Below are positions 1-8,338 of a stretch of 18,084 nt of DNA, one piece after another. Source of the DNA: SZAS-103 sp038226665 (lineage in GTDB: Bacteria; Pseudomonadota; Gammaproteobacteria; Xanthomonadales; Xanthomonadaceae); contig JBBRQI010000032.1 in NCBI GenBank assembly GCA_038226665.1, positions 1 through 18,084 of the forward strand, written 5' to 3'. The notes under the pieces were generated by a model, which worked only from the letters and a program-made list of their open reading frames with translations, did not search any database and had not been told where the DNA came from. The translations under genes were made by a program, and so were the position numbers. Positions within the stretch are counted from its first letter, which is position 1; each line of letters opens with the position of its first letter.

Positions 1-81
1 CATTGCGGTGAAGTCCGAAAGCGCGTTCCCGACTTCACTCGCTAGGTTGATATGGACGGGCGCGAAGCCTGTCCGGAGGTC

Positions 82-102
82 TGAATGGGTCGCTCCCATT
101 CA
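82..102. terminator. Perfect hairpin downstream of the DUF6776-like gene
   Basis: An 8-bp stem (TGAATGGG paired with CCCATTCA) encloses a 5-base loop. It lies about 107 bases past the stop codon of the minus-strand gene that ends at 209, so it could be part of a transcription end. There is no T-run on either side, so it is not a classical intrinsic terminator. I see no gene in bases 1-208. Confidence 0.25.
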
Positions 103-208
103 AGCAGAACGCGAACACGAGCTCTTCGTGTCGCACACATGCAATCAGGATGGGGCGTTGCGCGCGCGCGTTCAAGTGTCGCGACGACGACGGCGGGCAA
201 AACGTGCC

Positions 209-961
209 TTATTCGGCGTTCGCCTTGCCGCCGCCGGGCGCAGCGGGTTCGCCGGTCAGTGCATCGCTCCACGGAAAGGCTTGCTGGATCGTGGTGCCTT
301 CCGAACGCAGGGACACGCGCACGCGATGCGGGGTGAAACCCGGCGGAAGCATCACATTGCCCTCGACTTTCTGGAAATAGCGGAACTGGAACGCCTGTGC
401 CGGCGAAGATGGTTTCTGCAGCAGGTCGTCCCATTGCAGGGTCTGCAGCTTGCCTGCGGTCGCGCCTTCGATCTGCAGGGTCAGGTCGCCCTGGCTGATC
501 TTGCCGCGGTTGAGGTTCTGCGTCAGCGTGGTCGCGAAGTGCCAGGTGGCATTGGCGTTCTGATCCATCTTCACGCTGTGCACCGACAGCCCGCGCCGCT
601 GGCCGCTGGTGCCGACCAGGCGCTCGTAGAACGCGACATCGGCACGCAGCGCGGAGACTTCCTCGTCGCGTTCGGACAGGCTGGTCTGCAATTCCTGGTT
701 CGCTGCACGACTGATGTCGTCCGAGCTCTTGAGCGTGGTCACGCGCTGGCGCAACTCTTCGAGTTCTTGCAACTGCGCCCGCAGGCTTGCGTTCTCGCGA
801 TGGATGGCAGCCAGGTGCGGCGTCGCCCAGTGCGCGGCGCCCCAGCCGGCCAAAACGATGCTGCCGGCCCAGATCACTGCCACCGCGATCAGCAGCCAGC
901 GCCGGATCGGGCGCTGCGGCGAGGGCGAGCGGGCCTGGGAGTGTGGCTGGGATCCTTCCAT
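209..961 (-). CDS. Membrane-anchored coiled-coil protein, DUF6776-like
   Basis: The product is 250 aa. A short Pro/Ser/Arg-rich cytoplasmic tail is followed by one transmembrane helix (about residues 22-44). A long coiled coil comes next (about 50-110, rich in Leu, Glu and Gln, with ENASLRAQLQELEELRQRV). A C-terminal beta-rich domain follows (about 115-245). The layout is like small inner-membrane PilO-like or divisome-like proteins. I recognise it as the DUF6776 family of Xanthomonadales from overall look only, and no function is established. The ATG at 961 is chosen because a good -35/-10 promoter lies immediately upstream. A longer reading from 985 would start inside that promoter. The gene is divergent from the DUF4126 gene at 1045. 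The family name is an inference; the topology is read directly. Confidence 0.72.
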   Translation of the reverse strand: MEGSQPHSQARSPSPQRPIRRWLLIAVAVIWAGSIVLAGWGAAHWATPHLAAIHRENASLRAQLQELEELRQRVTTLKSSDDISRAANQELQTSLSERDEEVSALRADVAFYERLVGTSGQRRGLSVHSVKMDQNANATWHFATTLTQNLNRGKISQGDLTLQIEGATAGKLQTLQWDDLLQKPSSPAQAFQFRYFQKVEGNVMLPPGFTPHRVRVSLRSEGTTIQQAFPWSDALTGEPAAPGGGKANAE

Positions 962-966
962 GGCCC

Positions 967-996
967 GGTATAGCCGTCGCGACACGCGAGCGTCAA
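967..996 (-). promoter_or_regulatory. Sigma-70-type promoter for the 209-961 gene, probably leaderless
   Basis: On the minus strand, TTGACG (996-991) is separated by 18 bases from TATACC (972-967). The expected transcription start is about 7 bases further, at or within 1-2 bases of the ATG at 961. No Shine-Dalgarno sequence can fit between them, so the mRNA is probably leaderless. Confidence 0.5.
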
Positions 997-1044
997 GCCG
1001 CGCTGCCGCTATACTTCAAAGTCCCTGACTGCAGATCGACGGCC

Positions 1045-1647
1045 ATGTTCGGCAGCGCAATCGGCGACCCATCCGTCTTCGCCATCGGCCTGACCCTTGC
1101 CTGGCTGGCCGGCGTCCGCGTGTACCTCACCGTGTTCGGCATCGGTCTCGCCGGAACGATGGGCTGGATGGACTTGCCGCCGGCATTGCAGGTGGCGTCG
1201 TCGCCTTGGGTGATCGGCATTTGCGGCGTTCTTGCGGTGATCGAATTCCTGGCCGACAAGATCCCGGGCGTGGACAGCGGCTGGGATCTGTTGCACACCC
1301 TGCTGCGCGTCCCCGTCGGCGCATTCCTCGCGGCCGCGACGTTGTCCCCGGATGGTCGCCTGGGCGGCGGTGCGTTGCTCGCTGGCGGCTCGCTCGCCTT
1401 GGGCAGCCATGCGATCAAGAGCGCAACGCGCGCGTTGATCAACACCTCTCCCGAACCGTTGAGCAACTGGACAGCATCGCTGGGCGAGGACGCACTGACG
1501 CTGACCGCTCTCGTGTTGTTGATCGCGCATCCATGGCTAGCGCTGTCGGTCGCGGTTGGCGCATTGCTGCTGGGTGCGCTGGCCGTGCTGTGGACATTTC
1601 GTGCGTTGCTGCGCATGCTGCGTCGTCGCAATGAGGCTGTCGCCTGA
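1045..1647 (+). CDS. DUF4126 family integral membrane protein
   Basis: The product is 200 aa with about five or six hydrophobic segments. The N-terminal region (LTLAWLAGVRVYLTVFGIGL) and the motif LADKIPGVDSGWDLLHTLLRVPVGA (residues about 69-93) fit DUF4126, a family of small polytopic membrane proteins of unknown function. A second conserved stretch, ALGSHAIKSATRALINTSPEPLSNW, lies at about 117-141. The length is normal for the family. The start is the ATG at 1045; a possible -10 (TATACT, 1010-1015) is upstream, with no clear -35. The stop codon overlaps the start of the next gene (TGATG), so the two are translationally coupled. This suggests, but does not prove, a link to the membrane heme step carried out by HemJ. 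Confidence 0.85.
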   Translation: MFGSAIGDPSVFAIGLTLAWLAGVRVYLTVFGIGLAGTMGWMDLPPALQVASSPWVIGICGVLAVIEFLADKIPGVDSGWDLLHTLLRVPVGAFLAAATLSPDGRLGGGALLAGGSLALGSHAIKSATRALINTSPEPLSNWTASLGEDALTLTALVLLIAHPWLALSVAVGALLLGALAVLWTFRALLRMLRRRNEAVA

Positions 1648-2081
1648 TGTTCGGGCCGGAAGCTACGCTCTGGATCAAGGCATTCCACATCGTGTTCGTG
1701 GTGACATGGTTCGCCGGGCTGTTTTACCTGCCACGCCTGTTCATCTACCACCGCGAAGCTGGCGATGCGGTATCGCGTGCGCGCTTCGTGACGATGGAAC
1801 GCCGCTTGCTGGCGATCACCCATGTCGGCGCGATTCTGGCCCTGTCCTTCGGCGTCGCACTGCTGATGCGGGAGCCGGGATTCATGCAACAAACCTGGCT
1901 GCATGCCAAGCTTGGATTGGTCGCGTTGCTGGTGGGCTATCACGGTTGGTGCACGAAACTGACGATGGACTTCCGCCGCGATCGGCCAGCACCGACGTCG
2001 CGCTGGTTGCGCTGGTTCAACGAGATTCCGGCGGTATTGCTGATCGGCATCGTCTGCCTGGTGGTGGTCAAGCCGTTTTGA
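1647..2081 (+). CDS. hemJ: Protoporphyrinogen IX oxidase HemJ (CopD/UPF0093 family)
   Basis: The product is 144 aa with four predicted membrane helices, the normal HemJ size. The family signature is clear at the N-terminus: WIKAFHIVFVVTWFAGLFYLPRLFIYH (residues 9-35), including the conserved intramembrane His14. In the family, HemJ oxidises protoporphyrinogen IX to protoporphyrin IX in the inner membrane, replacing HemG or HemY. The C-terminal signature around RWFNEIPAVLLIGIVCLVVVKPF is also present. The ATG at 1647 overlaps the TGA of the DUF4126 gene by one base, so translation depends on the upstream gene; no separate promoter is apparent. About 100 bases separate it from the signalling genes downstream. 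Confidence 0.88.
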   Translation: MFGPEATLWIKAFHIVFVVTWFAGLFYLPRLFIYHREAGDAVSRARFVTMERRLLAITHVGAILALSFGVALLMREPGFMQQTWLHAKLGLVALLVGYHGWCTKLTMDFRRDRPAPTSRWLRWFNEIPAVLLIGIVCLVVVKPF

Positions 2082-2183
2082 TCAGGCAAGGCTCCAGAGC
2101 AGCAAGGCTGCAAGGGCAGCAGAGCTTGAGGACAGGTGCACGCGCTTGCGGACGGCGCATAATGCGTTTCGGGGGAACTGGAC

Positions 2184-4730
2184 ATGATCAAGACCACATC
2201 GTCCCAACAAGACGAATACCGGCTGGCGTTCCTGCGCCATCTGCCAAAGCGCATCGAGGCCGTCGAGCAACGCATCCAGCGCTACCGGCGCGAAGGCTGG
2301 GACGCGGGCGGGATGTCGCTGCTCAACGATGACGTGCAGCGGCTTGCGGGCGCGAGCGGTCGTTACGACCTGATCGAGCCCAGCCAACATCTGCTGACCC
2401 TCGAACAGATGCTCGGCGAGCACATTGCACACCGCAGCCTGCCCGATCCGCAGCAGGCCGATCGCATGCTCAGCCTGACCGCCGCGGTCACTGCATCGCT
2501 GATCGCACGCCCGGATGCGCGGCAGCTGTCGGTGCACAGCGAAGTCGCGCCCGAGGCGTACTGGCGGCGCTGGGTTCCCGATGCGCAGGCAGCGGGCGCG
2601 ATGCCCGCGCAGGGCCCGGCACCGGCCGCAGCGGCAACCGGCGAAGCGGGCGCACTTGGTGCAACCGCCTCCACCACCTCGCGCCGCATCTACCATCTCA
2701 GCGACGGGAATGCACTCGCGTTCGAACTCGGGCAACGTCTCGAAGGTGAAGGTTACGAGGTCGAGCCGGTCGAGACTGTCGAAGAATTATCCGAACTGCT
2801 GATGAGCCTGTCGCCGCAGCTCGTGCTGGTGGACGCGTCGCACATGGCCAGTCTGGCGGCCATCGGTGCCGCCCGCCGCGAAGCGCAGCAACGCACGCAG
2901 AACCAGCGCATCCAGCTGGTCGCGATGGCCGCGCAGGACAACCTGCAATCGCGCCTCGACGCGCGCCGCGCCGGCGTCGATGCGTTGCTGTTTCCACCAT
3001 TCGTGGCCTCCGATGTGGCGCACCAGCTGCAAGTCCTGCTCGCACCGGCAGCCGAGGAAAAGGTGCGCGTGCTGATCGTCGAGGACGACCGCGCGCAGGC
3101 CTTGTTCGCGCAAAGCGTACTGACCAACGCGGGGATGCAGGCGCAGGTCGAGCAGGATCCGATGCACGTGCTCGAAGCACTCGAAGCGCTGCACCCGGAT
3201 CTGGTGCTGATGGATCTGCACATGCCGCACGCCAACGGCACCGAGCTGACCGCGATGATCCGCGAACATCCAGCTTTCATGCGCACGCCGATCGTGTTCC
3301 TGTCCGGCGAAAACGATCCGGACGCGCGCTACGAAGCGATCAACGCGGGCGGCGACGATTTCCTTACCAAGCCGATCCGCCCGAAATACCTGATCGCCGC
3401 CGTGCAGAATCGCGTCCGCCGGATGCGCATGCTCCAGCAGCAGGGTCCGGCACTTGTTGCCCGCGACGAAGCAACCGGCCTGTATCGACGCGCGTTCGTG
3501 CTCGATCGCGTCAACGATGCGCTCGGAGCGAGTTCCGAACAACGCATCACCGACGGCGGCGCCTTGTTCCTCGAAATCGACGGCGCCGCGACCCTGCGCG
3601 AACGCCTCGGGTTGGCTGCGCTCGAACAGCTGCTGACCGCCGCCGGCCGCGTCCTCGCTGATGAATTACTCGAACAGCATGCGGCCGCGCGCATCAACGA
3701 CAACGCTTTCCTGATCCTCGCGCTCGACCTCGACGACAACGCGCTCGATGCTCTAGCGCGGCGTCTGCGCGACAAGATCATGCAGCATCCGTTCGAGATC
3801 GGCGGCAAGGCAATGCGGCTGCGCGCATCGGTCGGCATCTGTTCGTTGCGCTTCGGCTTCGGCGACGCCAGCGCGTTGCTCAACAGCGCCGAGCGCGCCT
3901 GCCGCGAAGCGCGCATCAACGACCAGGGAATCAAGCGTTACGAACCGCCCAGGTCGGCCGAGGTCGACCAGGAAGCTGCACTGGTCGAGCACATGCGCGA
4001 AGCGATCACCCATGACGGTTTCGGGTTGATCTACCAACCCATCGTCGCCGTGCAAGGCGGCCAGCATGCGCAATACCAGACCCTGCTGCGCTTGCGCGAC
4101 GCGAATGGACGGCTGCGTTCGGCAGCCGAAATCCTGCCGGTGGCCGAGCGCGCCAAGCTCATGATCGACATCGATCGCTGGGTGCTGACTCGCGCGATGA
4201 GCGTCGCGCGCCAGCAACGCGACAGCGGGCGCAGCGTGCATCTGTTCGTGCCGCAGGCAATGACGACTTTCGCCGCGATGGACCAGGCCGGATGGCTGAA
4301 GGCCGAACTGGCCGCGAACGAACTGTCCGGATCGGTGCTGGTGCTCGAAAGCCGGCTCGAGGACGCGTTGCTCAATCCGCCGGCGCTGACCTCGTTCGTG
4401 AACGCGTTGCGCAGCGATGGCGTGCAGCTGTGCCTTGGCCAATACGAGCACACCACGGATGCAAAACGCCTGCTCGAGCAAATCCCGCTGGGTTTCATCA
4501 AGCTCGCGCCCAAATACGCCGCCGCACATGCCCCGCAGGAATTGCGCGACGAACTGCGGGCGATCATCGAGCGCGCGCACGAGCTCGGCATCCAGGTGAT
4601 CGGCCACCGCGTCGAGGACGCGCAATCGGCGGCGACGCTGTGGATGAGCGGCATCGATTTCATCCAGGGCAACCTCGTGCAAAGCGCCGCCGGAGCGCTC
4701 GACTTCGACTTCAACGCCGCAGTGCTCTGA
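2184..4730 (+). CDS. Response regulator with degenerate GGDEF and EAL domains
   Basis: The product is 848 aa. In order: an N-terminal helical region resembling an HPt fold but without a recognisable phosphorylation motif (1-115); a Pro/Ala linker; a receiver-like domain with LVLVDASH at its core (168-287); a complete receiver (293-412) with acidic pair D301-D302, phospho-acceptor D344 in LMDLHMP and K396; a GGDEF-like domain (about 430-585) in which the signature is NDNAF (505-509); and an EAL-like domain (about 600-845). In the EAL part the motif is QTLLR, DDFG is replaced by LGQY, and the AEGVE position reads IGHRVE. The metal-binding and catalytic residues are therefore missing and c-di-GMP synthesis or hydrolysis is unlikely. 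As in the FimX class, it may bind c-di-GMP or act as a scaffold. An RBS (GGGGGAA, 2171-2177) supports the ATG. It lies 6 bp before the hybrid kinase, probably its partner. Confidence 0.88.
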   Translation: MIKTTSSQQDEYRLAFLRHLPKRIEAVEQRIQRYRREGWDAGGMSLLNDDVQRLAGASGRYDLIEPSQHLLTLEQMLGEHIAHRSLPDPQQADRMLSLTAAVTASLIARPDARQLSVHSEVAPEAYWRRWVPDAQAAGAMPAQGPAPAAAATGEAGALGATASTTSRRIYHLSDGNALAFELGQRLEGEGYEVEPVETVEELSELLMSLSPQLVLVDASHMASLAAIGAARREAQQRTQNQRIQLVAMAAQDNLQSRLDARRAGVDALLFPPFVASDVAHQLQVLLAPAAEEKVRVLIVEDDRAQALFAQSVLTNAGMQAQVEQDPMHVLEALEALHPDLVLMDLHMPHANGTELTAMIREHPAFMRTPIVFLSGENDPDARYEAINAGGDDFLTKPIRPKYLIAAVQNRVRRMRMLQQQGPALVARDEATGLYRRAFVLDRVNDALGASSEQRITDGGALFLEIDGAATLRERLGLAALEQLLTAAGRVLADELLEQHAAARINDNAFLILALDLDDNALDALARRLRDKIMQHPFEIGGKAMRLRASVGICSLRFGFGDASALLNSAERACREARINDQGIKRYEPPRSAEVDQEAALVEHMREAITHDGFGLIYQPIVAVQGGQHAQYQTLLRLRDANGRLRSAAEILPVAERAKLMIDIDRWVLTRAMSVARQQRDSGRSVHLFVPQAMTTFAAMDQAGWLKAELAANELSGSVLVLESRLEDALLNPPALTSFVNALRSDGVQLCLGQYEHTTDAKRLLEQIPLGFIKLAPKYAAAHAPQELRDELRAIIERAHELGIQVIGHRVEDAQSAATLWMSGIDFIQGNLVQSAAGALDFDFNAAVL

Positions 4731-4736
4731 TCGCCC

Positions 4737-7292
4737 ATGCCCGAATCGTATCCGTGGCTCAACACACTACGCTGGATCACGACCGTCACGCTCAGCGCTG
4801 CCGTGGCGGTGCTCTGCTTCGCGTTGGCCGACGTGGATCGTCTGTGGGTCTGGACCGCGCTGACCTTGGCGGCGTCTTCGTTGATTTCGTTGGTGATGGT
4901 GCTTCGCCTCGTCCGCCAGCAATTGCATGCCGCATCAGGCGCGGCGGCGCAGGCGATGCGGCAGGCGCAGGCGGCAGAAAGCACGTCCGGCGGCCACGAC
5001 GCCGAATTCACTGCGCTGCGCAGCGAACTCGATGAACATCGCCGCCTGCAAGCCGAGTTGACCGCAGCCAAGCAGGCTGCCGAACAAGCGACGCTGGCCA
5101 AGGGCGAGTTCCTCGCGACGATGAGCCATGAGGTACGCACGCCGTTGAACGGCATCATCCCGATGCTCGACCTGCTGCAATCGTCCAAGCTCGCGCTCGA
5201 CCAGCGCGAGATGCTCAATACCGCGTTGCAGTCGGCGCGCCAGTTGCTGCGGATCGTCGACGACATCCTCGACTATTCCAAGCTCGAGGCGAATGCGCTG
5301 CAACTCGAAAACGTCAGCATGAACCTGCGCGAATTGCTCGATTCGATCATCCGCCTGCTCGAGCGCCAGGCGCAGGCGAAGGGCCTGCGCATGACGCTGC
5401 ACATCGACCCGGAAGTGCGCACGACATTCCGTGGCGATCCCCTGCGGCTGCGGCAGATCATCAGCAACCTGATCAGCAACGCGCTGAAGTTCACCGAGCG
5501 CGGCTCGATCACCGTGAACGTGAGTCGCCTGCGCGAGACGCGCACCCACCACCAATTACGCTTCGAGGTACGCGACACCGGCGTCGGCATTTCACCGGAA
5601 GCGGCGAGCAAGTTGTTCAGCGCCTTCTCGCAGGCCGATGCATCCACGACCCGGGTGTATGGCGGTACTGGCCTGGGGCTGGCGATCTGCAAGCGCATCG
5701 TCGACCTGATGGGCGGCAGGATTGGTGTCAATTCTGAAGTTGGACGCGGCTCGGAGTTCTGGTTCGAAATCCCGATGCTCAAGACGATGGGCGAGATCGA
5801 CGGCCCGCGGATCGGATTGCAGGGCGCGCGCGCGCTGGTCCTGACCTCGGACGCCGTGTTGAATCGCCGGCTGACCACGATCCTGTCGCTGAGCGGCGTC
5901 AACCCGACCTATGTCGAGACCACCCAGGATGCGTTGAACCAGTTGCGCAGTTCTTCAGCCACATTGACCCGTGGTTTCGACGTGTTCATCGTCGACCTGG
6001 CATCGATCAAGCACACCGTCGTCGCCCTGCATCGCAATCTGGCCAGCATGGATGGCCTGGAGCGGATGCGCATGCTGTTCCTGGAGAGTGGCGATCCGGT
6101 GCCCGACGAAGTGCGCGCGTTGTCGAACGCGGTCGTGGTTCCGCGCACGCTTGCGGAAAACGACCTGCGGCCCAAGCTCGCGGAACTGCTCGCGGGCGAG
6201 GCCATCAGTACTTCGGGGCGCGATTCGCGCGCTGCGGTCAGCCTCGCGCCCGCGCAGGAACGCCGCGGAACGCAGGCCGATGGCTTGACAGCAGATGCAT
6301 CCCCTGCGCCGATCTTCGTCCCGATCAAGGGTCGCTTGCTGCTGGTCGAAGACAATCCCGTCAATCTGCTCGTCGCGCAACGGCTGATCTCGCTGGCCGG
6401 GATGCAATGCGATACCGCCGAAAATGGCGAACAGGCGCTGGAAAAAATGGGCCGTGGCCATTACGACATCGTGCTGATGGATTGCCAGATGCCGGTCATG
6501 GATGGCTACACCGCAACCCGCCAGTGGCGTGTACACGAAGCCGACAACAAGCTGCAGCCATTGCCGATCATCGCAATGACGGCCAATGCGATGGCTGGCG
6601 ACCGCCAGAAATGCCTCGATGCCGGGATGGACGATTACCTGTCCAAGCCGGTTTCGCGCGAACACCTCGAGAACACGCTGCGTCGCTGGCTCGATATGCC
6701 ATCGCGACTCCGGCAGCCAGCTCCAGCGCTCGAAGCAGCTGCGACGCCGGCAACGATCTTCGCGTCCCCGGCCGCCATTCAAGCTGCGTTTCCCCAGACA
6801 ACGGTTGCTCAAACCAGGTCAGTTCAAGCCGCCAGTTCCTTCGAAAGGGCTTCCGCTAAACCCGTCGTTGCCCCCATGCCGACTGTGGCGCCACACACTG
6901 TTGCACCGCCCGTTGCCACGCCTCCCGCGAATCTCCCGCCAGCAGCAAGCCCCAGAGGGCCGGCTCTGGATTCGGAAATCATCGAGGAGCTATGGAGTGC
7001 AATGGGCGATGGGTTCAAGGAACTGGTTGATGTCTTCCTCGAGGACGCGCCTGGCCACCTGGCCAAGCTCGAAGCCGCCGCCGTGGTCGGCGACATCGCC
7101 GGCATGGCTGGACCCGCGCACGCCCTCAAGTCTTCAAGCGCCAATCTCGGTGCGATGCAGGTTTCCGCCGCGGCCAAACACATCGAGCATGGGGCCCGCG
7201 ACCGCACACTGGCCGACCCCAAGGAGGCAGTGTCCTTGCTGAGCCGCGAGTTCCGGCGTGCGGAAATCGAGTTGCGCACGCTGCTGCACTAA
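4737..7292 (+). CDS. Hybrid sensor histidine kinase with receiver and HPt domains
   Basis: The product is 851 aa, with two membrane helices at the N-terminus (about 11-31 and 37-58) and almost no periplasmic part, so the signal is probably membrane-borne or cytoplasmic. A coiled-coil linker (60-120) leads to HisKA, with H131 in SHEVRTPLNG, and to the ATPase domain, with N-box NLISNAL, G1 DTGVGIS and G2 GGTGLGL. Residues about 358-488 form a receiver-like domain without the acid cluster (FIVDLAS core). A complete receiver follows at 533-650 (E538-D539, D582, K637). A Pro/Ala linker (660-735) leads to an HPt domain with H795 in AHALKSS. This His-Asp-His relay resembles BarA or RpfC. The gene starts 6 bp after the response regulator gene, so they are likely one operon and one pathway. 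The phosphorelay is inferred from the motifs; the signal is unknown. Confidence 0.93.
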   Translation: MPESYPWLNTLRWITTVTLSAAVAVLCFALADVDRLWVWTALTLAASSLISLVMVLRLVRQQLHAASGAAAQAMRQAQAAESTSGGHDAEFTALRSELDEHRRLQAELTAAKQAAEQATLAKGEFLATMSHEVRTPLNGIIPMLDLLQSSKLALDQREMLNTALQSARQLLRIVDDILDYSKLEANALQLENVSMNLRELLDSIIRLLERQAQAKGLRMTLHIDPEVRTTFRGDPLRLRQIISNLISNALKFTERGSITVNVSRLRETRTHHQLRFEVRDTGVGISPEAASKLFSAFSQADASTTRVYGGTGLGLAICKRIVDLMGGRIGVNSEVGRGSEFWFEIPMLKTMGEIDGPRIGLQGARALVLTSDAVLNRRLTTILSLSGVNPTYVETTQDALNQLRSSSATLTRGFDVFIVDLASIKHTVVALHRNLASMDGLERMRMLFLESGDPVPDEVRALSNAVVVPRTLAENDLRPKLAELLAGEAISTSGRDSRAAVSLAPAQERRGTQADGLTADASPAPIFVPIKGRLLLVEDNPVNLLVAQRLISLAGMQCDTAENGEQALEKMGRGHYDIVLMDCQMPVMDGYTATRQWRVHEADNKLQPLPIIAMTANAMAGDRQKCLDAGMDDYLSKPVSREHLENTLRRWLDMPSRLRQPAPALEAAATPATIFASPAAIQAAFPQTTVAQTRSVQAASSFERASAKPVVAPMPTVAPHTVAPPVATPPANLPPAASPRGPALDSEIIEELWSAMGDGFKELVDVFLEDAPGHLAKLEAAAVVGDIAGMAGPAHALKSSSANLGAMQVSAAAKHIEHGARDRTLADPKEAVSLLSREFRRAEIELRTLLH

Positions 7293-7430
7293 AGACCCTA
7301 CGTGCTACAGACAAACGCGCAGTCGTCGATCTGCGGAACACACGTCCGGACATGCGCGGCATGCGCATTATTCATGGAACAGAACAAATCGCCGCGCATC
7401 GGTGCCTCGAGCGAGGCGGCATTACTGACG

Positions 7431-7988
7431 TCAGCGCCCGACAACTCTGCGTGGCGACTGCTCGTAGTCGAACTGCATGACCGGCTGCAGGCCCAGGATC
7501 GTGACCCCAGCCGCCGTCGCCTGCGCCTGCGGGGCGAGATGCACGAGCGCACGCGCGTAAACACGACGCTTGAAGGTCACCACATGTTCCACCGGATACC
7601 AGAAGTCGACCCAGCGCCAACTGTCGAATTCGGGTTTTTCGGTCAGATCGAGTTTGACGTCCTCATCGCTCGCCAGCAACCGCAACAGGAACCACACCTG
7701 CTTCTGGCCGATGCATTGCGGGCGTTCGTCGCGGCGCGTGCTGCGGTAGGGCAACCGATAGCGCAACCAGCCCGGCGTCGCGCCAAGTACCTCGACGTGT
7801 TCCGGCAATAGCCCGGTTTCCTCGCGCAACTCGCGAAACATCGCCTCGAGCGGGGTCTCGTCGGTATTCATCCCGCCCTGCGGGAACTGCCAGCCGTCAC
7901 GATGCACGCGCCTGGCCCAAAACACCTGTCCGTCGTCGCGCATCAGCACGATGCCGACGTTGGGCCGGTAACCGTCCGGATCGATCAC
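7431..7988 (-). CDS. rppH: RNA pyrophosphohydrolase RppH (Nudix)
   Basis: The product is 185 aa. The start MIDPDGYRPNVGIV matches E. coli RppH closely. The Nudix box is complete: G38, E44, then REL-REETG at 52-59. The downstream signature CIGQKQVWFLLRL and the segment EFDSWRWVDFWYPVEHVVTFKR are also family-typical. RppH removes pyrophosphate from the 5' triphosphate end of mRNA and so opens it to RNase E decay. The start is GTG at 7988, supported by GGAG 8 bases upstream and by the match to the family N-terminus. It is convergent with the hybrid kinase gene, with 138 bp between the stop codons that hold only a weak hairpin (7352-7368). The C-terminal tail is Arg-rich, as in other members. Confidence 0.95.
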   Translation of the reverse strand: MIDPDGYRPNVGIVLMRDDGQVFWARRVHRDGWQFPQGGMNTDETPLEAMFRELREETGLLPEHVEVLGATPGWLRYRLPYRSTRRDERPQCIGQKQVWFLLRLLASDEDVKLDLTEKPEFDSWRWVDFWYPVEHVVTFKRRVYARALVHLAPQAQATAAGVTILGLQPVMQFDYEQSPRRVVGR

Positions 7989-8063
7989 GGTACGGACTCC
8001 GAAATATCAATGCCCCGACTCTGCCACACCCTGCCGATGCGCCACAAGCCAAGCGCTGGCGAA

Positions 8064-8092
8064 TTGACGCGCGTCGCCGCGGCGTGGACAAT
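8064..8092 (+). promoter_or_regulatory. Stable-RNA-type promoter for the tRNA-Met region
   Basis: TTGACG (8064-8069), a 17-base spacer and GACAAT (8087-8092) are followed by a GC-rich discriminator (GCGCGGC). That arrangement is typical of stringently controlled tRNA promoters. Transcription should begin near 8099 and run through a small hairpin (GGCACG-CAT-CGTGCC, 8136-8150), both tRNA-like copies and the functional tRNA. No other promoter is evident close to the tRNA. Confidence 0.55.
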
Positions 8093-8160
8093 GCGCGGCT
8101 CACCAATGCCTACGTCGCTCAGCCGTCTGGAGCACGGCACGCATCGTGCCAGTCAGGATC

Positions 8161-8231
8161 GGCTACTTAGCTCGCTTGGATATAGCGTGGCACTCAGGAT
8201 GCTGGAGTCGCAGGTCGGGAACACACAATTT
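8161..8231 (+). pseudogene. tRNA-Met-like degenerate copy 1
   Basis: It aligns with the 5' half of the tRNA-Met at 8303, with changes in the acceptor and D-arm (a broken D-stem pair). Its 3' half keeps an anticodon stem with loop CTCAGGA but has no pairing T-stem, no complementary 3' acceptor strand and no CCA. The 3' half resembles a worn tRNA-Met 3' end of a different isoform. It is probably not functional. Confidence 0.6.
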
Positions 8232-8338
8232 GGCTATGTAGCTCAGCTGGTTAGAGCGTGGCACTCAGGATGCTGGAGTCGCAGGTCGGGAACACACAAT
8301 TTGGCTATGTAGCTCAGCTGGTTAGAGCGTGGCACTCA
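8184..8338 (+). repeat. 71-bp tandem duplication (2 units plus 13 bp)
   Basis: The unit starting AGCGTGGCACTCA at 8184 repeats exactly at 8255, and its first 13 bases occur again at 8326-8338 inside the real tRNA. Period 71 in both steps. This is what unequal crossing-over or replication slippage between the 13-bp copies would leave, turning one pseudo-tRNA plus one tRNA into three copies. Confidence 0.8.
8232..8302 (+). pseudogene. tRNA-Met-like hybrid copy 2
   Basis: The first 36 bases are identical to the functional tRNA-Met (acceptor 5' strand, full D-arm, 5' anticodon stem). The last 35 bases are identical to the 3' part of copy 1. It is therefore a mosaic of the two neighbours. The anticodon position reads CAG, but the T-arm and the 3' acceptor strand do not pair, so a mature tRNA is unlikely. 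Confidence 0.6.

Noticed and set aside
8..973. Long plus-strand open frame opposite the coiled-coil membrane gene
   Set aside because: It is the mirror of the minus-strand gene: Arg/Ala/Gln-rich with no domain. The minus frame has a TM helix, a coiled coil and a promoter.
3753..5266. Long minus-strand frames opposite the two signalling genes
   Set aside because: They are shadows produced by high GC at third codon positions. The plus frames carry complete REC, HisKA, ATPase and HPt motifs.
7302..7811. Plus-strand frame opposite rppH
   Set aside because: The minus strand encodes a complete RppH with Nudix box; the plus frame has no family likeness.
8232..8302. Functional tRNA-Leu (CAG) carried on a tRNA-Met body
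   Set aside because: The anticodon loop could read CAG, but the T-stem and the acceptor 3' strand do not pair, there is no long variable arm and no CCA.
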